Position numbers and translations under genes: made by a program. This document shows, one piece after another, positions 57,089 to 64,000 of a stretch of 64,000 bases of DNA; position 1 is the stretch's first letter; each line of letters begins with the position of its first letter. The notes under the pieces are model-generated. The model was not told the DNA's origin. It did no database searches and worked only from the letters and a program-made list of their open reading frames with translations. This stretch comes from Shewanella donghaensis (GTDB taxonomy: Bacteria > Pseudomonadota > Gammaproteobacteria > Enterobacterales > Shewanellaceae). Location: the NCBI RefSeq assembly GCF_007567505.1, contig NZ_CP041783.1:3224001-3288000 (forward strand), in the 5' to 3' direction.

Positions 57089-58096
57089 ATGAAAACGGTT
57101 TATATCTTAACGGCAGGGACTGTCGTAGCCAGTGGGCTCGTGAGCTTTTTAGATGTATTTAGTTTTTGTAATAGTTATTGGCGGCGTATTAATGCCGATG
57201 TCACAGAGGACTTATTTCATTGTCATGTTATTTCAAGTGATGGGGAAAATGTAAAAACCAATCAAGGTTTTGAAATCCCCGCCAAAGGGCTCGAGCATTC
57301 TGATGATATTTTGGCGGCAGACGCAGTTATTTTAGCGTCGGCATTTGTGACTAATCGCGAAGAATTTCAAGCATTCTTAACCGACTTTGAACCATTATTT
57401 GCGCCACTAGTGGCCTTTTCTGCAACAGAAAAACCGGTGGCAGCTTATTGTTCTGGCACATTATTGTTAGCGGCATCAGGGCTGCTTAATCAAAAGCGTG
57501 CGACGACGGTGTGGTGGTTGAGTGAAATGTTTGAACGCAACTTTAAAGACGTGAATTTATGTATGGATTCGCTGGTTGTGTCTGATGGTCATTTGCATAC
57601 AGCAGGCGCGACCACCTCTAATTTAAGCTTAGCATTGCACTTAATATCGATTCTTGCTGGTGAGCAAATGGCGCAGCAGATGTCGAAGATATTACTGATT
57701 GATCCTAATCGTTGTTCTCAGCAACCGTTTATGACTATGGCAATTAATCCAGAACAACATAAAGATGAGCTAATTCATAAAGTGCAGCAGTGGATGCAAG
57801 TGCATATAAGTCAGCATTGGCTATTAGATGATATAGCCGATAAATTTGCTGTGGGTAAACGCACCCTGATTAGGCGTTTTAAAAAAGCCGTTAATGAAAC
57901 GCCAGCAAGTTATATGCAACGACTGCGCGTTGATGAAGCTAAAAGGTTATTAGAGACCACAGAGCTCGGGATTGAGCAGATAGTCGAGCGGGTCGGTTAT
58001 GAAGACGTTAGCTCTTTTCGAAAGCTGTTTATCCAGTTAACCAGTTTAACCCCGCGTGCTTATCGACAAAAATTCAATACTCATACTTGCTGTTAA
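57089..58096 (+). CDS. GlxA-type transcriptional regulator (DJ-1/PfpI plus AraC HTH)
   Basis: The 335-residue protein has an N-terminal DJ-1/PfpI-like domain (about 1-200) with AAYCSGTLLLAASGLL at the nucleophile elbow. A C-terminal AraC/XylS DNA-binding domain follows (WLLDDIADKFAVGKRTLIRRFKKAVNETPASYMQRLRVDEAKRLLE as consecutive helices). It probably senses a small molecule. Target genes unknown; the divergent small membrane-protein gene is one candidate. Confidence 0.88.
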   Translation: MKTVYILTAGTVVASGLVSFLDVFSFCNSYWRRINADVTEDLFHCHVISSDGENVKTNQGFEIPAKGLEHSDDILAADAVILASAFVTNREEFQAFLTDFEPLFAPLVAFSATEKPVAAYCSGTLLLAASGLLNQKRATTVWWLSEMFERNFKDVNLCMDSLVVSDGHLHTAGATTSNLSLALHLISILAGEQMAQQMSKILLIDPNRCSQQPFMTMAINPEQHKDELIHKVQQWMQVHISQHWLLDDIADKFAVGKRTLIRRFKKAVNETPASYMQRLRVDEAKRLLETTELGIEQIVERVGYEDVSSFRKLFIQLTSLTPRAYRQKFNTHTCC

Positions 58097-58127
58097 GCCT
58101 GTTTGGCTTCTTTCAATCAAACAGATA

Positions 58128-58364
58128 TTACAGTGCATCAATACGTTGCTTTAAGTCATAATCAGGTTCAGTAACGATTTTCTCTAGGGTGGCCACTCGC
58201 TGCAGTAGTTCGCTGTTTTGTTGACGTAATGAGTTCATCTCATTGTTATTATTACTGGCGTTGGCACTATTTTTTGACTTGATATAGTGCTTAAACATCT
58301 CTGTAGCCGTAGTACCAATAGTGATGACAATCACTAAGGTTAAAATCGCATATTCCTGTTCCAT
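58128..58364 (-). CDS. Small membrane-anchored coiled-coil protein (PspB-like shape)
   Basis: The 78-residue protein has one N-terminal membrane helix (YAILTLVIVITIGTTATEM), a polar linker rich in Asn, and a coiled coil (LRQQNSELLQRVATLEKIV) ending in YDLKQRIDAL. The layout resembles PspB, but no psp genes are nearby. It lies downstream of the Nat-like ABC operon in the same direction. Confidence 0.65.
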   Translation of the reverse strand: MEQEYAILTLVIVITIGTTATEMFKHYIKSKNSANASNNNNEMNSLRQQNSELLQRVATLEKIVTEPDYDLKQRIDAL

Positions 58365-58412
58365 ACCAAACTCCTTCTCGATCGTTGAGATGCCCCAACG
58401 TTAGTTAAATTA

Positions 58413-58450
58413 AGGATGACTGACTCGATAATGCTTAAGCCAGTCATCCT
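58413..58450 (-). terminator. Inverted repeat after the ABC permease
   Basis: AGGATGACTG at 58413-58422 is perfectly complementary to CAGTCATCCT at 58441-58450, with an 18-base loop. It lies just beyond the permease stop and may be a terminator or RNA-stabilising hairpin; there is no T-run. Confidence 0.5.
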
Positions 58451-58471
58451 CGATTGATTTATCAAATTCAA

Positions 58472-59605
58472 TTACAGACCAAAGACCACTTTCTCACTTT
58501 TTAACAGTCGTTCTAACCCCAATGCTAATACGATGGAAAGCACAATGGTGGCAGATGACGACGCTAATAACTGCAACATTGGAATTTCACGTCCTTTGAT
58601 AAAGGCCATTAACGCTTGTTGTTGACCTGAGACTGGCAGCCACTCAAGTATATCTGGGGCGATGTTGTAACTGGCGGCCATTGATAATGCTAGCGGAACA
58701 AATAACACCATCGTCAGATAGGACTGAGCTTCTTTAAAGCTTTTAGCCATGAATGACACGAACAATTGCAGTGTTGCTGCCATGATGGCTAATGGCGTGC
58801 CAATGAGTAACATTAATGCCATAAAGTCTGGTGAAATGGTGACGCTAAAGCCCAGTTGCTGCCAAGGCACAAAGGCATAAGCGATTTTAGAGACGATTAA
58901 AATCAAGATTAATCCGAGCAAGGCAAAGCAGGTAACTGCGATAATTTTCCCCATGACCAACTGGCGAGTACTAATCGGATGGCTGAGTAATAAAGCCAGT
59001 GAGTTACGTTCACGTTCACCTGCACTGGTATCAATGGCAAGGTTCATACCTGAGATAAATACAGAATAAATCATCGTAAAAATCGCAATACCAAGTATAA
59101 AGCCGCCTTTTGAGTCAGGTGTCGCTTGGTCTTCTACAACCACTTTAATTGGCTGAACGACTGCAGGATTAATACCCCGAGCAATTAAGCGTAAGCTGCC
59201 CATTTCACTGCTATATGCTTGTAATTGCATTTCTACGCGGCGAATTGATTTTTGCAGTTTCTCATTGGAGTTATCAGCAATCAGGGTGACTTCTGCAGGT
59301 TTTGCTGCTGCCATTTGCGCAGCGTATTCATCACTGATCACCAATTCAATTTCTTTGGTGTCTTTATCATCACTGTGGTTAATACCGCGATTATTTAAAA
59401 AGCGTACTAAGTCCGGGGCATTGTCAGCATTGCTGATGTTAATGTTTAAATCTTCTGGGCTAGAGAGTTGTCCAATCAGCACCATGAACATGCCGCACAT
59501 TAAAATAGGCGTACCGATGGCGTAGTATAATCCCGCCATCACCGATCGTTTGTCGCGCATTGCGTCAATAAGTTCTTTTTGAACCATGGCTATTACAGTT
59601 TTCAT
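58472..59605 (-). CDS. ABC-2 type transporter permease (NatB-like)
   Basis: The 377-residue membrane protein has one N-terminal membrane segment, a large external loop (about 45-180) and five C-terminal membrane segments. The motif SAGERERNSLALLLSHPISTRQLVMGK marks the NatB branch of ABC-2 exporters. Its start overlaps the ATPase gene stop by one base. NatAB exports sodium in Bacillus; substrate here is unknown. Confidence 0.88.
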   Translation of the reverse strand: MKTVIAMVQKELIDAMRDKRSVMAGLYYAIGTPILMCGMFMVLIGQLSSPEDLNINISNADNAPDLVRFLNNRGINHSDDKDTKEIELVISDEYAAQMAAAKPAEVTLIADNSNEKLQKSIRRVEMQLQAYSSEMGSLRLIARGINPAVVQPIKVVVEDQATPDSKGGFILGIAIFTMIYSVFISGMNLAIDTSAGERERNSLALLLSHPISTRQLVMGKIIAVTCFALLGLILILIVSKIAYAFVPWQQLGFSVTISPDFMALMLLIGTPLAIMAATLQLFVSFMAKSFKEAQSYLTMVLFVPLALSMAASYNIAPDILEWLPVSGQQQALMAFIKGREIPMLQLLASSSATIVLSIVLALGLERLLKSEKVVFGL

Positions 59606-60339
59606 TAGGCTGCGATCCCTTCGTCAGTTCCGATGAGTTTAATAAAGGCTTCTTCTAGTGAATCTTCACCAGTTTGTTGGCATAACTCTTCAGGGCTGCC
59701 AGTGGCCACAACCTTACCGTCAGCCATAACAATCACCTGGTCACATAGCGCAGCAACTTCTTGCATCACATGACTTGAGAACAACACACAGTGCCCAGCT
59801 TTTTTGAGTTCGACCAGAATGTCACGTAATAGGCGAGTACTCATAACATCTAAGCCGCGTGTTGGCTCATCTAGAATAATATTGGTTGGCTGGTGGACTA
59901 TGGCCTGGGCTAATGCCGTTTTCATTCGTTGACCTTGTGAGAAACCTTTGCAGCGTCTATCGGCAATATCTTCTAACTTAAGTTGTGCAATCACATTGGC
60001 AGTCGCTTGCTTGGCATCAACTTTTGACATGCCACTTAGCTGAGCAAAATAACTAATATATTCTCTTGGTGATAAACGCTCATACAGGCCAAATGGATCA
60101 GGGAATAAACCTAACTGCGCTTTGGCTTTAGTGGGTTCTTTGGCGACATCAATACCGTCAATTTCAGCATGACCTTCGTCAGCGGCAAGTAAGCCAAATA
60201 CAGTGCGTAAACAAGTTGTTTTACCGGCACCATTGGGGCCAAGCAGTCCAGTAATATGGCCGTCGTGTGCACTGAAACTAAGATTATCCAGTGCTTGAAC
60301 GTCACCAATTTTTTTCGAGAGATTAGATACGGTAATCAT
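59605..60339 (-). CDS. ABC transporter ATP-binding protein (NatA-like)
   Basis: The 244-residue ATPase has Walker A LLGPNGAGKTTCLR, the signature FSQGQRMKTALAQA and Walker B NIILDEPTRGLD, followed by the switch His in LFSSHVMQEV. It is fused by overlap to the permease gene and starts 2 bp after the peptidase gene, making a three-gene operon. Confidence 0.93.
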   Translation of the reverse strand: MITVSNLSKKIGDVQALDNLSFSAHDGHITGLLGPNGAGKTTCLRTVFGLLAADEGHAEIDGIDVAKEPTKAKAQLGLFPDPFGLYERLSPREYISYFAQLSGMSKVDAKQATANVIAQLKLEDIADRRCKGFSQGQRMKTALAQAIVHQPTNIILDEPTRGLDVMSTRLLRDILVELKKAGHCVLFSSHVMQEVAALCDQVIVMADGKVVATGSPEELCQQTGEDSLEEAFIKLIGTDEGIAA

Positions 60340-60341
60340 GA

Positions 60342-61928
60342 TTATTCTTCCCCTGCTGGAATGGTTTCAACAGTATTGGCATTGAGGTAAAAACTGCGGC
60401 GAGTATCTTTTTCAAGACATTCACCATCGATATTGTCAACAGAACCCGATCTTACTAAATCAGCAATGAGATCATTACCACAGCTTTGATAAGCCACGCC
60501 GTGAGTCGAATACTGAGAGGTAAAATGTTTCGCATTAGTGAGCTTTTCTGTTGCCATATCGCCCCAACTTGGTGGTGTTGCTGGGTCTAACTCTCCTGAT
60601 AGTAAAAGCGTCGGTATATCACTCTCAATGGCATCGCTGAAACTGTCATCTACCGTCGGGATTGACCACACTTTACAGGTCTCTTCTAATCCCTCTAGCA
60701 TGGTCCGACTCATATAAGAGTCTTGCGCTTGTTGGCGCATCTCATCAGTAATACGATGGATATCTTCACCACAAACGACTGAAGCGTGCATGCCTAATGC
60801 TATGCCTGTGCTGTCAGTGGTTAAGGCATAAATACCGAGAATAGGTTGATAGTTACCTTGTGCCGCTTGATGAATAGCATGGGGGATTAGCGCACGAATA
60901 TTTGGCATATATAACGCCATTCTTATCGCGCCATTATACTTACCGCGTGTGAGCGTAAAGCTGGCAATCTCATCGGTTTGCGGATCACGGGTTTGGGTAA
61001 TGATAGGCGTTTTTGCTAAGGCTGAGTCCATCTGTTCGAATTCTTGCTTTAACTCAGGGAACTGCTGCTGACATTGACTATTTTGCTGGCAGTCTTTAAA
61101 TAATAAATCGTAACCACGGTCAATGGCACTGCCAATTGCGATAACACTTTGCTGCATTGGCACCACACCGTCGAGTGTGACAGTGGCTATCGCTTGCGGG
61201 TATTCACGCATATAAAGCTGCGCCATACGGGTACCGTAAGATACGCCATAAATGTGCAGTTTTTCATAACCTAGGTGCTGACGAACAGCTTCAAAATCAG
61301 TTAGCGCGGTTAAGCTACCATATTGGCTGACATCAGCATCAATGGCATCGAGACAAACTTGGGTGTCTTTGGTGATATCGATATTGTCATCATTAAAAGA
61401 CAGCGCCGACATGGTGTTATCTTCACAAGCTAGAATATTTGACTGGCCAGTTCCGCGTTGATCAACCAGTAAGATATCTCTATCTTGGCGCACTTTCGCT
61501 AACACACGGTTAAAGCCTGCGGCATTTTCAATGGCTGATTGACCTGGGCCGCCAGCAATGGCGAACATGGCTTGTTTTTGAAAGCTAGGTTTTATTGCTG
61601 GTAATACCGCGTAATGTATCGAGATGGTTTTACCATTCGGCATGGCTGGGTTTTCAGGTAGCTCAAGTGAACCACATTGCATTTGCTCTGATAAACCATC
61701 GAGATAGCAACTTGATAAAATAGCGTTATTAGGTGCTGTAATCTTACTTTGACTGTCGTCGGCTAATGCTGGGTTACTTAAAAATCCATAAGCACTTATA
61801 CCGATACTGAGACTAATACTGAGGTTTAATGCCGACAGTAATAATGAAGAACGTTTTTTTCTCGCTGCCTTTATGGGCTGGCTGACCATGTCAAACTCTC
61901 CTTGTGACAGTGACTCTCTGATGTTCAT
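60342..61928 (-). CDS. Exported S33-family alpha/beta hydrolase (TAP-like peptidase)
   Basis: The product is 528 residues from the first ATG, or 515 from the ATG at 61889, which has AAGGAGAG eight bases upstream; both starts have good ribosome sites. A signal peptide (SISLSIGISAYGFLSNPALA region) targets it to the periplasm. Motifs: AGGPGQSAIENAAG, LLVDQRGTGQSN, nucleophile elbow YGVSYGTRM, acid in LLSGELDPATPP, His in YSTHGVAY. Related to tripeptidyl or prolyl aminopeptidases. It opens the operon with the Nat-like exporter. Confidence 0.88.
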   Translation of the reverse strand: MNIRESLSQGEFDMVSQPIKAARKKRSSLLLSALNLSISLSIGISAYGFLSNPALADDSQSKITAPNNAILSSCYLDGLSEQMQCGSLELPENPAMPNGKTISIHYAVLPAIKPSFQKQAMFAIAGGPGQSAIENAAGFNRVLAKVRQDRDILLVDQRGTGQSNILACEDNTMSALSFNDDNIDITKDTQVCLDAIDADVSQYGSLTALTDFEAVRQHLGYEKLHIYGVSYGTRMAQLYMREYPQAIATVTLDGVVPMQQSVIAIGSAIDRGYDLLFKDCQQNSQCQQQFPELKQEFEQMDSALAKTPIITQTRDPQTDEIASFTLTRGKYNGAIRMALYMPNIRALIPHAIHQAAQGNYQPILGIYALTTDSTGIALGMHASVVCGEDIHRITDEMRQQAQDSYMSRTMLEGLEETCKVWSIPTVDDSFSDAIESDIPTLLLSGELDPATPPSWGDMATEKLTNAKHFTSQYSTHGVAYQSCGNDLIADLVRSGSVDNIDGECLEKDTRRSFYLNANTVETIPAGEE

Positions 61929-62020
61929 AACATCTTTCCTTTTTGCATTTCACGATGATTGTGTTAACTTAACATGAGTGTATCGGTGTATCAATGTATT
62001 AATACAGTAAGTAAAGGCTA

Positions 62021-62395
62021 ATGCTAGAGCTAATAAAAGTCAACCCCAGTAGTGGCGAACCTATTTATCGACAATTGCATGAACAAATTGTGCGTTTGAT
62101 TGTGGGTGGGCAGCTACAAGTAGAGCAAGTGCTACCTTCTGTTAGGCAGATGGCAGAGCACCTTGCTGTCAACCCAATGACAGTATCACGTGCCATTCAG
62201 CAATTAGTTGAGCAAGGTTGGCTAGAGCGTCGCCGCGGTCAGCCAACGAGGGTTGCGCAAAAGCAGGATTCACCAACGACTTCTAGCTTGCAGCTATTAG
62301 CACCTCAAACCAGCGATTTGATCAGCCAAGCAAAACAGCTGGGAATTAGCTTGGAAGAAGTCCAACAATTACTTGCAAAAGAGTGGGATAAGTAA
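62021..62395 (+). CDS. GntR-family regulator, YtrA subfamily
   Basis: The 124-residue protein has a winged helix with the GntR pattern (GEPIYRQLHEQIVRLIVGGQ, then LPSVRQMAEHLAVNPMTVSRAIQ and LVEQGWLERRRGQ) and only a short C-terminal helix for dimerisation. This is the YtrA layout. Such regulators typically repress the ABC transporter genes that follow, as here. Confidence 0.92.
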   Translation: MLELIKVNPSSGEPIYRQLHEQIVRLIVGGQLQVEQVLPSVRQMAEHLAVNPMTVSRAIQQLVEQGWLERRRGQPTRVAQKQDSPTTSSLQLLAPQTSDLISQAKQLGISLEEVQQLLAKEWDK

Positions 62396-62499
62396 TCTTT
62401 AAGCCATTCACGAATAAAATAAACCCTACGACCAGCAGTAACGAAATAAGAATAATATAGCTGGTCATATTGAGTCAGCAGATAACAAGGAACGAGTTA

Positions 62500-63345
62500 A
62501 TGGATACTAGCTCAGAAGTGATTCTTGAATTTAATCAAGTCAGTAAATCATTTGATGATAAAACGGTATTAAAGCAGCTTAGCTTTAGTTTATCAGCAGG
62601 CATGGTTGTGGGATTATTGGGCCAAAATGGCGCCGGTAAATCTACGCTAATGCGCAGTGCTTTAGGCATTTTAGATGTTGATGCTGGTAGCGTGACAGCA
62701 TTAGGTGAGCCCGCGCTTAATCTCAGCACTAAAGCCAAAGAAAAAATTGGTTATGTACCGCAGCAGCCATTTGGTTATGAAGGTTTTTCAGTTAAAAGTG
62801 CCCTTGAATTGCACAGCAGTTTTTATCCTGATTGGGATAAACAGCTGGAAACAGACTGGTTAACGCGCTTTGGGCTAGAAGCTAAACAACAAGTACAACG
62901 TTTATCCGTCGGTCAACGTCAATCATTGGCGTTAATCATGGCCATGGCTTACCGCCCGCAATTACTTATTCTTGATGAACCCGTTGCCAGTTTAGATCCC
63001 ATTGTGCGCCGCCAATTCATGTCGGACTTATTCGAGCTGGCACTAGAGTCTGGCTCTGCAGTGCTATTTTCATCGCATATTACCTCTGATATTGAGCGGG
63101 TTGCCAGCCATGTGGCCTTACTTAAACAAGGTGAATTAATCTTATTTAAAGAAATTGATGCCCTGCGGGAAGAGGTTGTTTTAGTACAACTGGCAGATAA
63201 CCAAGATTTACCCGAGGGGTTAACGGTACTAAATCGCAACCAGCAACAAGTGTTAGTGGATAATGCTAATCAGATTGATATTGCTGGTGTGGTTAATACG
63301 ACTTCGCTGAACCTTGAGCAACTATTCATGGAATTGCATCGATGA
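62500..63345 (+). CDS. ABC transporter ATP-binding protein (YtrB-like)
   Basis: The start at 62500 has AAGGAA seven bases upstream. The 281-residue ATPase has Walker A LLGQNGAGKSTLMRS, signature LSVGQRQSLALIM and Walker B LLILDEPVASLDP, then LFSSHITSDIERV. It lies 104 bp after the GntR gene and overlaps the next gene by 4 bp (ATGA). Confidence 0.92.
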   Translation: MDTSSEVILEFNQVSKSFDDKTVLKQLSFSLSAGMVVGLLGQNGAGKSTLMRSALGILDVDAGSVTALGEPALNLSTKAKEKIGYVPQQPFGYEGFSVKSALELHSSFYPDWDKQLETDWLTRFGLEAKQQVQRLSVGQRQSLALIMAMAYRPQLLILDEPVASLDPIVRRQFMSDLFELALESGSAVLFSSHITSDIERVASHVALLKQGELILFKEIDALREEVVLVQLADNQDLPEGLTVLNRNQQQVLVDNANQIDIAGVVNTTSLNLEQLFMELHR

Positions 63346-64000
63346 AAAGCTCACACACCCCAACTCAACCAACAACTACAGCGAGCAAAAGCGCTTTTCG
63401 CAATCCATTTATGGGATTTTATTCACTGTGGCTGCGTGATTTTGGCTGTCTGAGTTTCTTGATGGTCGCTTTGCTTGGTTGCGTTCTGACAATACTAACG
63501 ATGTTGACTAACCCTGAAAAAGTTGACGTGATAAATCTTGCTTTAGGCATGACGATTTTATCAATCTCAACTTCAGTTGCGTGGCAGTTTATTAAATTAT
63601 CGGCCAGTGAATGCTTTGGGCTTATTCCCCATTATCGTCAACAGGTCATAACCCAGGCTACCAGCGTGTGGATAATAACGTTATTGCTCTGTTGTGTGGC
63701 GTTTAAGCTAAACGACCAGGCAAGTATTGTGTCATTGATGCTCTTTACCAGTATTGGTATGGGCTTTATATATGCCTGTTTAATCAAACCCCAGCGATTT
63801 AACTTTTCTATGCTGGTGTTTTTAGTCCTGCCTATAACACCGGAAGTTGTTCAGTATATTCCTGAAGTTATTGCTGACGTTATCGTATTGATTCCGGTGT
63901 TATTAGGTGTGTTGATCGATAGAAAACTTAAGCGCTTTTGCTGGAATGAGGACGCTCGAGCCATATATTTGAATGGTCAGGAAACAGGTTGGATGGTTGG
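63342..64000 (+). CDS. ABC transporter permease, partial at window end
   Basis: ATG at 63342 overlaps the stop of the ATPase gene. The frame stays open to the end of the window (about 219 codons) and encodes a polar N-terminus of ~30 residues and several hydrophobic segments, starting FGCLSFLMVALLGCVLTIL. It is the membrane partner of the YtrB-like ATPase; its C-terminus is outside the window. Confidence 0.8.
   Translation, partial: MKSSHTPTQPTTTASKSAFRNPFMGFYSLWLRDFGCLSFLMVALLGCVLTILTMLTNPEKVDVINLALGMTILSISTSVAWQFIKLSASECFGLIPHYRQQVITQATSVWIITLLLCCVAFKLNDQASIVSLMLFTSIGMGFIYACLIKPQRFNFSMLVFLVLPITPEVVQYIPEVIADVIVLIPVLLGVLIDRKLKRFCWNEDARAIYLNGQETGWMV

Overview
The window reads as a chromosomal segment of a marine gammaproteobacterium, most likely Shewanella or a close relative in the Alteromonadales. 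I infer this from the gene order (aroE-yrdB-yrdA-rrn; gpmM-envC-yibQ; yibN-secB-gpsA), the rRNA sequences and the moderately AT-rich base composition. No database search was possible, so family names rest on motifs recognised by eye.

Layout. 1-5.4 kb is housekeeping: the tail of hemF with a partial tandem copy of its 3' end, a truncated haemoglobin, two exported amidohydrolase-family proteins, aroE, yrdB and yrdA. 5.4-11.4 kb is a complete rRNA operon with two upstream promoters, 16S, 23S, 5S and a distal tRNA-Asp. The 16S-23S spacer has no tRNA.

11.66-30.41 kb is an integrated element of about 18.75 kb. It has split a small host cysteine-cluster (YeiW/YkgJ-like) gene. The first nine codons lie at 11634-11660, the rest lies at 30415-30639, and imperfect terminal inverted repeats sit exactly at the two breaks. 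At its left end is a four-gene module: recombinase, recombinase-like protein, second recombinase and small coiled-coil protein. Order and sizes match the intA-CDS2-intB-CDS4 core of strand-biased circularizing integrative elements (SEs, Tn6283 type). Directly after it the element carries an intact homologue of the gene it broke. The cargo looks like a defence island: a Cro/C1-type regulator with a divergent gene pair including an SF2 helicase; a three-gene two-component system ending in a receiver-nucleosidase fusion that matches Detocs (DtcA/DtcB/DtcC); a SLATT membrane protein; a permuted papain-like membrane protein; a putAbiC-type abortive infection protein; and several unknowns. The insertion also separates nsrR, the gene downstream of the broken one, from its probable promoter and operator near 11.54 kb.

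30.4-47.5 kb returns to the core chromosome: nsrR, yibQ, a S41 protease, envC, gpmM, yibN, secB, gpsA, a flavoprotein, an ABC1-family kinase, a PhzF-like isomerase, a frameshifted SDR gene, gltS, an IS481-type transposase that has lost its catalytic Glu, and a SLC13-type transporter. 47.7-54.8 kb is a phosphate/polyphosphate-flavoured cluster: three CYTH-like proteins, one of them exported, a membrane protein, a phosphate-selective porin, a PhoU-like DUF47 protein and a Pit transporter. A shared FNR/EtrA-like motif with an adjacent T-tract precedes the SLC13 gene, the first CYTH-like gene and the porin gene. 54.8-64 kb holds a truncated LysR gene, an NlpC/P60 lipoprotein, mogA, a GlxA-type regulator, a Nat-like ABC exporter operon with a S33 peptidase, and a GntR/YtrA-type regulator with an ABC transporter that runs off the window end.
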